Shown: one piece after another, positions 1 through 10,859 of the stretch
How the letters are laid out: the number at the start of each line of letters is the position of its first letter
Numbering within the stretch: the stretch's first letter is position 1
The notes under the pieces: model-generated
Told to the model about the DNA's origin: nothing
Database searches by the model: none
What the model saw: only the letters and a program-made list of their open reading frames with translations
From: Flaccisagitta enflata
Taxonomy: Eukaryota > Chaetognatha > Sagittoidea > Aphragmophora
DNA length: 64,000 nt
Assembly: GCA_965153355.1 (NCBI GenBank)
Contig: OZ231128.1
Coordinates: 18,352,001 to 18,416,000 of the forward strand
Reading direction: 5' to 3'
Position numbers and translations under genes: made by a program

Positions 1-166
1 AATCTCACAATTTTCTATTACAGATTATGTGGTGTGATACTTTTCGCATCTTCTGACCATCGAAAAGTAGGTTTCTTTGAATAAATAGAGGCAGTTATAA
101 TTGACAATCGATTGTCAAGGGTTAACTGGCGATTGACTGTTCTAAGTTTTGGAATGATGTACAAAC

Positions 167-1116
167 GGGACCCATTGTTTTAGTAGCCCCCCTACAGCTT
201 ACATGGCTCAAGCGTTTCTCATTTGCAAATTTCTCATTTGCTGTGGCGCTTTACACTCTGGGTGGATACAATTTGCGCCACCACGGCAATTTTTGAATTT
301 CCATCTAGAACACCCTGAGAGTTTGTTAAACACCCTTAGGGCCCCCCCAAAAAAATCGAACAATTTTTTTCTTCAATTTTTAAAATTTGGGAGGGTTCTA
401 GATTGAAATTCAAAAATCATCATGGTGGCGCCAATTGTATACACCTAAGGCGTTAACCGCTACTGGAAGTGAAAAAATTGTTCCATCCATGTACAGTGCG
501 ATGCATAAAAAAAGATACAAATCAAAATTCATATTTAAAGGACCTAAAATCAACTTTTTAAAGTTCTTTTTGAGAGGAATTGAAAGAGCTTTAAGATATG
601 GGGACAATGCCACCAAGCCCAAAGAGTTTGATCAATCTGTTTAGATTCTATGCTAAAACAAAAACACGGTATCAAAAACTGCAATGAAAATTGTGACTTT
701 TTTTGCTGCTATCAAGAAAGAAATGTTTTTACTTAAATGAACATAACTCTTCAGCAAATTGAGCTAGAGATACCATATATGACTCAAATGGAAGCTATTT
801 TGAAGGCTTTCCAACTGTCACGGCTTTTTATTAGTCCAAAATCATTTCAAAGAATCTAGATATGATTAAAGTCAATCTTAAGAGTCATTTGAAGATCTTG
901 CATCAATTGATAACACCTAGTTTTCAATTTATGATAAAATCTAGTCAAATTTATCAAAATGTCTGTGAATGGTGCCAATAACTCCATATCTTCCAACTCT
1001 TTAAAAAAAGTTTTTTTTGGTGATTTTTGAACATAGAAATCTTGAAAATAAAATTTATATCTTTTTTTATGCATCGCACTGTAAGCTGTAGGGGGGCTGC
1101 TAAAGCTTTGGGTCCC
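167..1116. mobile_element. Inverted-repeat element, non-coding (~0.95 kb)
   Basis: Both ends carry an imperfect ~38-bp inverted repeat: GGGACCCA then AGCCCCCCTACAGCTTACA at 167-204, mirrored at 1079-1116. A second internal copy of the subterminal box (CAGTGCGATGCATAAAAAAA) lies at about 494-513 and is mirrored near 1062-1081. No transposase is visible in any frame. It is best read as a non-autonomous foldback or MITE-type element. A similar GTAGGGGGG box occurs in the termini of the element at 51115-52279, so the two may be distantly related; that link is inference. Confidence 0.6.
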
Positions 1117-1284
1117 TCCTCACTTCTTATTAGAGTCTTGTCTGTACTGTTACGAGCTTTAAATTGGACTGACTGCATACGACTGTTTCAAATTGACTGT
1201 CGCAAATTGATTGTCAATACAAGGTTTTGCTTGACTGTGTAGAATGGACTGTCTGCTTACGACCGGTCGCGACCGCAATTTTCT

Positions 1285-2068
1285 ACTTAAGTCGAGGTGC
1301 AAATGAAGATAAAATTTCGGTTTCAGTCTCTTCTCATAAGTATATTCATTACTATTTTATGATTTTTTAAATGAAATTTATAATTTTGTAATTTGATAAT
1401 ATGCTATTAGTAAAAGAAACCCTAGTATGATAAAGGCATTGCTTTGATTTATTGACAAAGACAAGAAAGAATTATTGGAAATAATAGATTCATTAAAAAT
1501 AGTAGTGCAAAAAATTAAAACCTGCGAAGGGAAAATTCTAAGACTTGAACAAATTGAACAATTTTGCATTTCTAAGAACATGGCTCTTATCTTATGTTTT
1601 TAGAATGAGGCCATGTTTTTAAAAATGCAAAATTTTACATTTAGAGAGAGTCTTAGAATTTTCCCTAAGACAAGTCAAGTTGCAAAATTAAATTTTCTTT
1701 GGATTTCCTTCTTTTTTCTCCGTTTTTCAGTTGCTCAGCACTTTTTTTTTATCTACAAATAATTTTCTATGCAAAACTGAAAACAATATAACATAACAAT
1801 TATACTCTTTGATGAAAGAAATCTAAATTAGTAAAATTCAAAATATTAAAAAAATCTAAATTAGTAAAAATCTAAATTAGTAAAAATCCAAATTAGTAAA
1901 ATTAGTAAAATTAGTAAAATTAGTAAAATTAGTAAAATTAGTAAAATTAGTAAAATTAGTAAAATTAGTAATCTATATCAGTAAAAATCTAAATTAGTAT
2001 AATTCAAAATATTGATAAAAATGTTTTGACTCCTCTAATTTGGTCTTTGTTTGCACCTCGACTTAAAA
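1285..2068. mobile_element. AT-rich element with TTTGCACCTCGACTTAA termini
   Basis: A terminal inverted repeat (TTAAGTCGAGGTGCAAA at about 1287-1303, mirrored at 2050-2066) bounds an AT-rich stretch. Inside are a ~139-bp palindrome-ended MITE (1528-1666) and a short tandem array built on TTAGTAAAA (about 1850-1980). There is no coding potential. The 81-bp satellite unit seen at 2090-2760 also occurs in part just before this element (about 1190-1255), which suggests the element was inserted into a satellite array. Confidence 0.5.
1528..1666. mobile_element. MITE, ~140 bp, AATTCTAAG/CTTAGAATT ends (copy 1)
   Basis: The 139-bp unit begins AGGGAAAATTCTAAG and ends CTTAGAATTTTCCCT, a perfect 15-bp terminal inverted repeat. 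Four related copies, three of them exactly 141 bp, occur at 42927, 48739, 53247 and 62322. The constant length and terminal symmetry argue for a MITE family. Confidence 0.55.
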
Positions 2069-2089
2069 TTGTCTAAAATTGTTTGTGTT

Positions 2090-2760
2090 CATTGTCAATA
2101 CAAGGTTTGGCTTGACAGTGGAGAATTGTCTGTCTGCTTTCAACTATTTTCAAATTGACTGTTGTGTGTTGATTCTCAATACAAGGTTTGGCTTGACAGT
2201 GAAAAATTGACTGTCTGCTTACGACTGTTTTCAAATTGACTGTCGTGTGTTGATTCTCAATTCAAGGTTTGGCTTGACAGTGAAGAATTGATTGTCTGCT
2301 TACGACTGTTTTCAAATTGACTGTCGTGCGTTGATTCTCAATACAAGGTTTGGTTTGACAGTGAAAAATTGACTGTCTGCTTACGACTGTTTTCAAATTG
2401 ACTGTCCTGCGTTGATTCTCAATACAAGGTTTGGCTTGACAGTGAAGAATTGACTGTCTGTCTACGACTGTTTTCAAATTGACTGTCGTGCGTGATTCTC
2501 AATACAAGGTTTGGCTTGACAGTGAAGAATTGACTGTCTGCTTATGACTGTTTTCAAATTGACTGTCACACATTGATTCTCAATACAAGGTTTGGCTTGA
2601 CAGTGAAGAATTGACTGTCTGCTTGCGACTGTTTTCAAATTGACTGTCGCACATTGATTCTCAATACAAGGTTTGGCTGTACAGTATAGAATAGACTGTC
2701 TGCTTACAACTGTTTTCAAATTGACTATCGCGAGCCGATTGTCAATACAAGGTTTGTCTT
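2090..2760 (+). repeat. 81-bp satellite array, ~8 copies
   Basis: A unit containing TACAAGGTTTGGCTTGACAG, TTGACTGTCTGCTTACGACT and TTTTCAAATTGACTGTC recurs every 81 bp (starts of the CAAGGTTTGG box at 2101, 2182, 2263, 2344, 2425 and on). Copies differ by a few substitutions and one has a 1-bp deletion near 2490. The unit is rich in the half-palindrome TTGACTGTC / GACAGTGAAGAATTGA. Partial copies lie at 90-150 and 1190-1260. The two ~70-81 residue open frames on the - strand are translations of this satellite. Confidence 0.8.
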
Positions 2761-2837
2761 GGAGTCAAGCGACGTCCAGTTGAGTTACGGCAGTCGAAGC
2801 AACTGGGTCAATCACCATCCAGGGAAAGAGCCAGAGA

Positions 2838-3060
2838 TTGTGCCTTTGGCTTCAAGGGGACGACGAGAGCAGCGACGATGATGACGACGACGACGACGAC
2901 GAATTCGTCAGCGCCCAAAGCGGCGGAAGGGCAAAAGTCGATTTCGACGTCATCAGCATTTTCGTTCTTTTGTCTTCACGGAAAAAGGGAAACTGCACAG
3001 CACTGCACTGCACTGCACAGCGTGTCGTGCCTCGTCACAGATGGCGCGCATAATCGCTGA
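2838..3060 (+). other. Candidate acidic coding exon (unconfirmed)
   Basis: The + frame through 2838-3050 encodes an acidic run (GDDESSDDDDDDDDDEFVSAQ) followed by SGGRAKVDFDV. Its GAC/GAT mix and local GC content look more exon-like than the flanks, and it lies 1.5 kb upstream of the first recognised exon of gene 1. It contains no IQ motif, and no splice border links it convincingly. It could equally be a GAC trinucleotide expansion. A TGCACTGCAC micro-repeat follows at 2995-3020. Confidence 0.2.
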
Positions 3061-3620
3061 AGAAATTCGCCTAGCTTAGCCTGGCATACTAGAAGACAAA
3101 GCTTTCAGGACGGAAAGACGGACGAACACTTTGACAAAGCATCTTGTATCACGAATATATGAGTAATTGAGTACAGTAGCCCAAGAAATCTTACCGATCA
3201 ATCGAGTAAGGGAAACTCAGCGAATGACAGTAATCACGTGCGTTTTACAGGGTCTTGCTTACGCTTACGATGTTACCGACGAACCGTCATACCAACCGAC
3301 GGCCCGACTGACTCGAAAAATGTGCGTAGAATCGCGCGCACGTTAGTGACGTTACTCGAAATTCATTTGTGCCAATTGTGTCGATCAACAGAAAAGATTT
3401 TTGTCGATTTTGCGAGTTGGTGGACATAAACAACGTCTTCGATAAAAAAGATTCCAGAGTCGCCGATATTCAACGTCAAGTAATAAATCCAATGTCAAGT
3501 AATAAATCCAACGTCAAGTTAAGGGTTGCTACTAAAGGGCTAATACTTAGGCCTGATTATGAAATAGATCAAGGTTTTGTTTTTTTTTTAAATTGTGCTT
3601 CAATATTCAAAATACAACAA
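3061..3620. other. Unassigned stretch
   Basis: No gene or complete repeat was recognised. It contains short ACCGACGG/GACCGAC-like blocks (3280-3320) and a near-hairpin ATCGCGCGCACG (about 3330), both reminiscent of a decayed copy of the hairpin-ended family. Short open frames here show no recognisable protein. Confidence 0.3.
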
Positions 3621-3624
3621 TCAT

Positions 3625-3878
3625 ACACGCACACACACGCGCACACGCACACGCACACGCACACACATACGCGCGCGAGCCCGCCCACTAACCTAACAAC
3701 GCCCACGAAAATTCAAAATACATCAATGGAATCAAAATACGTCAATGGAATTTGAAACAAGACATGGCTGAAAGCTGATGGTGTGTGTGGAGGTGTCTCT
3801 GTGCGTCAGTGCTTTCTCTTTCCCCACTTCTCCGTCTCTGTATGTCTGTCTGTCTCTGTTTGTCTGTCTGTCTCTGTT

Positions 3879-3919
<41 letters not shown>

Positions 3920-4079
3920 AAAAAACCTGTTGCATCAATCGCATTCAATCACCGAAATTCGAATTGAAATCTTTTATCTCGTTTTTCTGCCAAGTGAGAC
4001 TCGTGACCTCGTGACCTCTTTGTCTTGCGGACTTGGCGCGTACACGTAGAATGCATACCTGCATCTAAGCTTTGTGTGT

Positions 4080-4124
<45 letters not shown>

Positions 4125-4125
4125 T
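3625..4125. repeat. Microsatellite cluster: (AC)n, (CTGT/TC)n, (GT)n
   Basis: Three simple-sequence tracts lie close together: (AC)n with CG interruptions at about 3625-3680, CTGT grading into (TC)n at about 3838-3918, and (GT)n at about 4081-4122. The many overlapping short frames here (VCVC, SLSL, HTHT) are repeat translations. Confidence 0.9.
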
Positions 4126-4389
4126 TTTTACGTTCGCGTTCATTTCGATTCGAACCTACCTCAGTCCGATCTATCAGCTCCTCACACATGTCAAGATTTA
4201 CATTCTCGTTTCTCGAAACCCACCTCACTCCCACTTACCTATATCAAATGTATACCACGGTGGTCGAACCACCCACCCTTCACACTATTTCTTCCACCCT
4301 CCAAACCCACTCTTCTCGCAACCACCCATATCAGCAAATGTAAATACCACCTTTCCGATCGAAGCACGATCATTTATGTATTGTACATA

Positions 4390-4568
4390 CAGTTGAATCC
4401 CACTCCAACGGATTTCAAGGGATTATCAAATTTTATCTGTTGTAAGCGGAATTCTGTTATATAGCCAACATAGGAAATAAAAGAAAACAGGTTGAGGAGA
4501 CAACAAGATAGTATCTATTCTAGGTGGAATTTCGTTAAAAGCGGATCCGTTGGAGCGGGGTTGAACCG
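4390..4568. mobile_element. 179-bp TA-flanked MITE, pogo-like CAGTTGAATCCC ends
   Basis: The left end CAGTTGAATCCCACTCCAAC is mirrored by the right end (GTTGGAGCGGGGTTGAACCG), with TA on each side (4388-4389 and 4569-4570). That fits a TA target duplication of a Tc1/mariner/pogo-type MITE. Its right end is 14 bp upstream of the exon that starts at 4583, so the branch-point region of that intron is made of transposon sequence. A sibling right end (CCGGGATTCAACTG then TA) is at 32368-32383. Confidence 0.65.
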
Positions 4569-4582
4569 TATCCAATTGACAG

Positions 4583-4742
4583 GCTTTTGTGAAGCAAGCG
4601 GCGGAAGAGAGAGAACGTCAGGCGAGACTTCGCAAAGAAGAAGCGGAAGTCAGAGAGAAGAAAAAAGAAGAAGTCGCAAGAAAGAAGAAGTTGCTGGAAG
4701 CAGCTTACGACGGAGAAGCGCAGGAGATTAAGGAGATTCTAG
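4583..4742 (+). CDS. IQANK1: IQANK1-like gene, first exon seen (coiled coil)
   Basis: Acceptor ...TTGACAG precedes 4583 and donor CTAG|GTGAGA follows 4742. The exon encodes residues 1-53 of the visible product plus one base. It is a highly charged helix (AFVKQAAEERERQARLRKEE, then KKKEEVARKKK) that runs into LLEAAYDGEAQEIKEIL, which reads as the start of an ankyrin repeat. In the IQ-motif-and-ankyrin family this helix follows the IQ motif, so at least one upstream exon is missing from my reading. The start phase is 0 and the end phase is 1, which fits the next exon. The acceptor pyrimidine tract is weak because a MITE abuts it. Confidence 0.8.
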
Positions 4743-4744
4743 GT

Positions 4745-5181
<437 letters not shown>

Positions 5182-5350
5182 ATAACGTTTTAGTTAGTGT
5201 GAAGACAAATAAAGATTTCTTCATGTTGAAAAGGGAAAACGCCGTGCTGGATAGGGAGTTGCGCACTTAAGTTTAACACTCCGGGCGTGTTTCTAGTAAA
5301 GATGAAAAACGTGTTTGTTCCAATTGTACGCGTTTACAGCGTGAATACAT

Positions 5351-5940
5351 ACAGGGTCTTCAATCTCGACTGGGAAAAAGTGTTAAGCTTTTGCTCTCAG
5401 CTGCTTCTTCTCACTAGTTTGGAATTTGTTTTCTTTTATAGTACTATGTTTGACGTTTTTTGTGTCAAAATTTCATCAATCTGTGTTAAACACTTTGACC
5501 ACAACATCAATTTAAAGAAAAACAAGCATTTTTAGATATAGCTCAATTTAGCCTTAGTTCATCAAAACTGTTTTTTTTTTATTTGCTCCTATTTCTTACT
5601 GCATTGAACATGAAATATCAGATTTGTCTCAGTTAAAGATATCTTTACAAATTTTAAAAAACATCTTTAATTTGAAACTATTTAAGTATATGTAGCTCAA
5701 ACTGATCAAAAATGAGGAAAAAAGTTTCGATGAAGAAAGAATAAATCAAGCTTCAGCCACAAATACTTGTTTTACTTCAAATTGATGTTGTGGACAAAAT
5801 ATTTGACACAGACCAATGAAATTTTGACACAAAATGTCAAACATAGTACTATAAAAGAAAACAAATTCCAGACCAGTGAGAAGAAGCAGCTGAGAGCAAA
5901 AGCTTAACACATTTTCCCAGTCGAGATTGAAGACCCTGTA
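5351..5940. mobile_element. Foldback element with ~170-bp arms
   Basis: The left arm (5351-5518, starting ACAGGGTCTTCAATCTCGAC) is repeated in inverse at 5779-5940 with few differences; the loop between is AT-rich. There is no coding capacity. The inverted arms also contain TATAGTACTATG, itself a short palindrome. It lies in intron 1 of gene 1 (between the exons at 4583 and 6980). Confidence 0.7.
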
Positions 5941-6475
5941 TTCAAAAATATCAACTGCCCCGCAAGGGAGTGGGCGTAGTGAGTGAGCGAGCCCGTAAAC
6001 GCAGTGTGCGAGTGTCGCGAGGCGGAGCGTTGAGAAGTGAGTGAGCGGAGCGAGCGGTGCGAGTGAACAAACATAGCGAGCGACCGAGTGGCCCATTAAA
6101 AATGCGATTGTCTGGGACTAGAAACAGGCTCTGCCTACCACATGACAATCGCGCAATCTCAATCAAACCGGCGAGGGATTTGAAATAGTTTCGGTAACGC
6201 TATATAGGGCGTGTTTCTAGTGAAGACAAGAAACGCGTTCATTCCTCACAAATGCGTTCTCAGTGTAAAAACATATTAAAGAATTTCAACCATCCCACGA
6301 GGTAGTGAGCAAAGTGAGTGAGCAACCCATGGATGGAGCAAGCAAGCAAAGTGAGCATAAAGAAGCGAAGCCAAGCGCTGTGGAGCGAGTGAGCGAAATG
6401 AGCGGTGCAAGCGAACAAACGTATTGAGCGACCAAGTGGCCCATTAAAAACCCGATTGTCTTGGACTACAAAGAA
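5941..6475. repeat. Two diverged copies of a ~270-bp GAGCGAG-rich repeat
   Basis: A block with GAGTGAGCGAG-type repeats that ends GAGCGACCGAGTGGCCCATT (about 5955-6100) is repeated with ~80% similarity at 6300-6445. Each is followed by AAAAA(T/C)(G/C)CGATTGTCT. Their heads, GGGCGTGTTTCTAGT, occur at 5283 and 6208. The same head recurs in the tandem array at 33540-34010 beside the 3' end of the gene. Confidence 0.55.
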
Positions 6476-6552
6476 GCTTACTGAAAGTGATACACGGACG
6501 CAGAGACAAAGAGACAGAGACACACAGACAAACTCCCACAAACAAATTCACC

Positions 6553-6554
<2 letters not shown>

Positions 6555-6645
<91 letters not shown>

Positions 6646-6909
6646 GCGTAGAAACACGTAATTGCGTTCCCCAGCATTCAACTTCGATATCATCAACCGA
6701 AAAGATTGGTTTTATTAAAGAATGGTTTTATCGGTTATCATCCAGTCATTCAATTGCGTCTGACTCTTTTTGTCCGTCGATTTGGCTGTTTCTACTTTCT
6801 GTCTGTCTGTCTGCCTCTTTCTCTCTCTGTCTCTCTGTCCGTCTGTCACCTTCCCTGTCTGCCTGTCTGTCTGTCTGTCTGTCTCACTCTCTGTCTGTAT
6901 GTCTGTCTT

Positions 6910-6977
<68 letters not shown>
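6555..6977. repeat. (AC)n, then (CTGT)n and (CT)n forming a splice acceptor tract
   Basis: (AC)n at about 6556-6639 is followed by CTGT repeats and a pure (CT)n tract that ends in CTCTCAG at 6979. The (CT)n serves as the polypyrimidine tract of the exon at 6980. It is the complement of the (GA)n beside the donor of the same intron. Confidence 0.9.
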
Positions 6978-6979
<2 letters not shown>

Positions 6980-7163
6980 ATAGCGCCTCCTCCTCCACTT
7001 CCGGTCACGATGTGATCTCACGTAGTTTGTCTGCTCGTCGGGAGATGGCGTTGGTTGAGACCCGCGACGCTAACGGCAACTCTTGTCTCTCGGAAGCCGC
7101 CAACAGCGGCAAGTGTGACGTCATACAACTGTTGATTCAAAGAGGAGCTGACGTCAATTCCAG
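6980..7163 (+). CDS. IQANK1: IQANK1-like gene, ankyrin exon 1
   Basis: The acceptor is the CT microsatellite (CTCTCAG) and the donor is TTCCAG|GTGTGT. With the G carried over, the first codon is GAT. The exon encodes residues 54-114 and two bases of 115. A serine-rich linker (DSASSSTSGHD) leads to a canonical ankyrin repeat: DANGNSCLSEAANSGKCDVI then QLLIQRGADVNSR. Ankyrin repeats mediate protein binding. The last ~50 bp of this exon and its donor have been copied about seven times in tandem just downstream. Confidence 0.88.
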
Positions 7164-7850
7164 GTGTGTAATTGTATGAATGTGTAAAGTTAATGTCAGC
7201 ACACAAGTAGCAAGTGTGACATCATACAACTGTTGCATGTTGATTCAAAGAGGAGCTGATGTCAATTTCAGGTGTGTAATTATATGTATGTATAAAGTTA
7301 ATGTCAGCACACAAGTAGCAAGTGTGACGTCATACAACTGTTGATTCAAAGAGGAGCTGTCGTCATTTTCAGGTGCGTAATTGTATGAATGTGTAAAGTT
7401 AGATGTCAGCACACAAGTAGCAAGTGTACCATTATTCAACTGTTGCTTCAAAGAGGAGCTGAAGTCAATTGCAGGTGTGTAATTTTATGAAAGTGTAAGG
7501 TTAATTTCAGAAAGTAGCAATTTTGATGACATACAGCTGTTGATTCAAAGAGGAACTGATGTCAATTCCAGGTGTGTAATTGTATGAAAGTGTCAGGGTA
7601 ATGTCTGAAAGTAGCAATTGTGACGCTATACAGCTGTTGATACAAAGAGGAGCTGATGTCAATTCCAGGTTCGTAATTGTACAATTGAGTGTGCTAAGTT
7701 AATGTCAGCACACAATTAGCAAGTGTGACGTCATTCACCAGTTGACTAAAAGCAAAAAGGAGCTGTTGTCAGTTCCAGGTGTATAACTGTGTACATTTGT
7801 AAAGCCAATATCAAAACACAAGTGGCATATGACTTTGTTGATTCAAAGGG
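7112..7850 (+). repeat. ~100-bp tandem array made from an exon end plus its donor
   Basis: The first unit is the real exon/intron border. Units then recur at about 7213, 7323, 7425, 7522, 7619, 7724 and a partial one at about 7828 (spacing 97-110 bp). Each keeps a version of ACAACTGTTGATTCAAAGAG, GGAGCTGA(C/T)GTCAATTCCAG and the intronic GTGTGTAATTG. Most copies therefore preserve the ankyrin codons (QLLIQRGADVN) and a CAG|GTGTGT-type donor. Copies have diverged by ~5-25%, most in the last ones. Confidence 0.88.
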
Positions 7851-7976
7851 AAGTGCGTGGGTGCATGTTTAAGTGCTTCATTTAAGCTTTTATATATGAG
7901 ATATGACACCTGATACAGATAGGCGAAGGAAAATCGCTCACTCTGCTTTCTGATATAAGGAAGAAAGCGAAGCAAA

Positions 7977-8201
7977 ACAAGTGATGCTGGGTCACAATAT
8001 CGTTGTGGACGGGTGGGCAGGGGCATCCAACGCCCATCCACACCTCAAGTCCCCCACTCACATACACAAAATACATCTAAAACACTCGTTCTCGCATTTT
8101 TTGACTTGTGTTCAGTGAATACTGTTCACGGACCAACAGACCAACGGACCGACGGACCGACGAACAGACAAAGTCTTTTATAGAGTTGCGTGTCCGCAAC
8201 T
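7977..8201 (+). mobile_element. Hairpin-ended element, copy 1 (GTTGCGGAC type)
   Basis: The 5' end is ACAAGTGATGCTGGGTCACA, then the subterminal box GTTGTGGACGGGTGGGCAGG. A (CGGACCAA)-like tract follows, then the terminal hairpin AGTTGCGTGTCCGCAACT (8184-8201). It closely resembles the copy at 19594-19799. The family has no protein; see the finding on covarying arms. Confidence 0.7.
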
Positions 8202-8315
8202 GGAAAAAAAAAAAACAGGCACGGAATAAACAAACTGTCAATATTTTTCTGGGAGGAAGGTATCATTTCCGGGCGTATAAAAGGCAAAACAAACGGAAAA
8301 TGGTAAATGACGTAG

Positions 8316-8847
8316 GTGTTACGATTGCGTGCTTCGCATAGCAAAAGTTGGTTATTTCTTTTCGCCTTCTTTACCTAATGTGGAGTGACCAATTTTAGGA
8401 CCCTTACCATTTTTGTTTTATCAAAAATCGTTCATCTTCCTTTTTTTAGAAAATTGTTTTTGAGGACCTAATTTGCATAATGCAGTGGAATAAAACAATA
8501 TGCTGACAATGTTTGAATCAGCCTTCATAATTTTTTACTCTTCATAGAATTGCAATTATGCCTTTTCATTTGCTCTTTCATAACTTATGTTCTGATATTT
8601 TAGTTTATTTTTACATATATCATGATTTTTTAAAACAAATAATTGTCCTTTTTATAACAAAACTACACAGGATTTTGCTGAATTCTGGGAAATCAGTGGA
8701 AACTTTAAGGCCAAAACAAAAACGCAAGATGAAGGAATTTTGAAAAAAGGAAAATGGTCATCTTTATGATTTTTGCTCCTCCACATTACCTAAGTCGGGT
8801 GAAGGGATACTCCCAACTTTTGCTATGTGAAGCACCCAAGTGTTACA
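8316..8847. mobile_element. Inverted-repeat element (~0.53 kb)
   Basis: The left end TGTTACGATTGCGTGCTTCG with CATAGCAAAAGTTGG is mirrored at the right end (CCAACTTTTGCTATGTGAAG, then CACCCAAGTGTTACA). The TIR also includes CCTAATGTGGAG / CTCCACATTACCT. The interior is AT-rich and non-coding. Confidence 0.6.
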
Positions 8848-9021
8848 ACTGTTAAGAGCCACACGCGTATCAAAGCAAGGCCGGATACACATACGGACTT
8901 AAACAGGGGCTAATGATTACAGATAACAACTACAGACCTATAAGACACGGTCTCCGGAAATTCGCGATTTTCACTGCCGCAGCCAGTTTTTCACTCAGTA
9001 AAGGAAGCAATATTGTTAATA

Positions 9022-9213
9022 ACAAAGCCGTGTACACGGCTACCGAAGTCGCGTGCGGGTGGGCAGGGGCAGTGATAAAAAAAGGCTATTCAAGCGATTA
9101 GGCAGGAGCAGTTACGCGAAAACCGCCCATTAACGCCAAAAAAAGCTAACGCGGACCGACCGACGGTCAGACCGACCGACATAGCGGGTCATAGAGTCGC
9201 GTAGCACGCGACT
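9022..9213 (+). mobile_element. Hairpin-ended element, copy 2 (AGTCGCGTGC type)
   Basis: The 5' part AACAAAGCCGTGTACACGGC is followed by the box AGTCGCGTGCGGGTGGGCAG, a GACCGACC-rich tract, and the hairpin AGTCGCGTAGCACGCGACT (9195-9213), then AAAAA. The same 5' motif in decayed form (CAAGGCCGGATACACATACG) lies at 8876, so an older copy may have been interrupted here. Confidence 0.7.
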
Positions 9214-9815
9214 AAAAACTCAACAGGTAGTATGTTAACTGAAGTGGGAAGAAAATCGCGCGCTCAAACAACTGTCATAACTGTCAAAACTGACAGATAG
9301 AGCCAAGTGTATTGATGCAAATATCGGGGACGGTCACAGGTGTCGTATGAATGATACCATGCTATGCTATGGATTATAATAGAACACTACACTACCAATG
9401 AAAGCGGCTAATCGCCGTAGGAAAAAAGTCGTAAATGCTGAGAATGAAAAGTGGAATAAAATCCCTCTACCCAAACTGAAATAAATGGAAGAGGGCCTTG
9501 CGAACCCTCACTAACTAGTCAATACGCGCACCACTCCTAGTTTTCTATAAAACTATACTATACTAAACTATACTATACTATGCTATACAATACGATACTA
9601 TACTATACTATGCTATGTTATACTATACTATACTATAATACACTATAGAAAACTAAAACAAATTTTTACGCTTTTTTTGTAAATGTATCTATCAACAGAA
9701 TTTGTCATTACTGACTCTTCTTGACTCTTCTAGCACTGACTGTTTTTGTACGTTATAACGCGTCAAGCCCGAGGCTTTCAAATAATTCAAACATCGAGAC
9801 TCAGACATCAATGAA
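9214..9815. other. Non-coding stretch with a (TACTA)n tract
   Basis: No gene was recognised. A degenerate pentamer array of TACTA/TATAC/TGCTA lies at about 9545-9650. The GTAGGAAAAAAGTCGTAA box near 9416 recurs (as GTGAGGAAAAAAGTCATAA) at about 41515, so part of this stretch is a dispersed repeat. Confidence 0.4.
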
Positions 9816-10199
9816 AACAAGGCCAACACCTTACAGTCGCGTGCGGTTGTTAAGACCATGAGACGAAAAGACAAAAAGACGAAAAGACGAAAAGACAAAA
9901 AGACGAAAAGACAAAAAGACGAAAAGACGAAAAGACGAACAGACTAAAAGACTAAAAGACTAAAAGACTAAAAGACCAAAAGACCAAAAGACCAAAAGAC
10001 CAAAAGACCAAAAGACCAAAAGACCAAAAGACAAAGAAAATAAATGTAAATTGACTTAGATTAACTTTAAATAATTTTATATGACTAAAAATGTCTTAAA
10101 ATGACATAAAACGTCGAAAAAAAAAAAGCAAAGTGTTACGGACCGACGGACGGACCAACAGACGGACAGAGTGGGTTGTAGAGTCGCGTGCACGCGACT
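9816..10199 (+). mobile_element. Hairpin-ended element, copy 3, with internal AAAAGAC minisatellite
   Basis: The 5' end is AACAAGGCCAACACCTTACA, then AGTCGCGTGC. The core is a ~10-bp minisatellite of AAAAGACGAA/AAAAGACCAA (about 9860-10035). A GACCGACGGACGGACC tract follows, then the perfect palindrome AGTCGCGTGCACGCGACT (10182-10199) and AAAAA. A minisatellite core between an inward-facing arm and a 3' hairpin matches the architecture of Helentron-derived HINE/pearl elements. Confidence 0.72.
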
Positions 10200-10229
10200 A
10201 AAAAGGCAGCTTTTTTCATTTTTTTTATT

Positions 10230-10484
10230 CAAATTCAGTGGGGCATTGCACTGCCTGGATACAGAAAAAAACAAAGAAGATGAGAAAAGTAAAGAAAGAA
10301 AGAAAAAAAGAAAGAAAGAACAAAAGAAAACAGAGAAAGGGTATTGAAGGGGGCAATGCAGAAGTAACAAAGGGAAAGAAGGAATGAAAGCATGAAAGAA
10401 GGAGGGAAAGAAAGAAAGATGAAAAGAAATGACGAAAGAAAAAGAAAGAAAGAAAGAAAGAAAGAAAGACAGAAAGAATAACGA

Positions 10485-10548
<64 letters not shown>

Positions 10549-10571
10549 AAAAGAAAAATGAAAAAAGAAAA

Positions 10572-10638
<67 letters not shown>

Positions 10639-10710
10639 GAAGAACGACAGAATTATAATAAAATATAGAAAGAAAGAAAAATAGAAAGAAAAATAGAAAG
10701 AAAGAAAGAG

Positions 10711-10778
<68 letters not shown>

Positions 10779-10785
10779 TTAAAAA
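10230..10785 (+). repeat. (GAAA)n tetranucleotide array
   Basis: About 550 bp of GAAA repeats with scattered interruptions. All long frames over it (SFLSFFLSFF on the - strand, KERKKERKK on the + strand) are translations of the repeat. A GGAGGAAGAAGG purine tract and GGTGGCGGC-type repeats continue at 10920-11120. Confidence 0.95.
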
Positions 10786-10859
10786 AAGGCATAGACATAA
10801 AAAAAAAGTGTAGAAGTTAGCGAAAGATCTTATTTGCATGTTTGAAAAGTGGCTTTGTT

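Noticed and set aside
2090-2760. CRISPR-like regular repeats
   Set aside because: The 81-bp units are contiguous satellite copies with no unique spacers, in a eukaryotic genome.
7977-9213. Hairpin-ended repeats as tRNA-derived SINEs
   Set aside because: No pol III A/B boxes; A5 tails are short and fixed, and the terminal hairpin with matching 5' box fits a Helentron-type element better.
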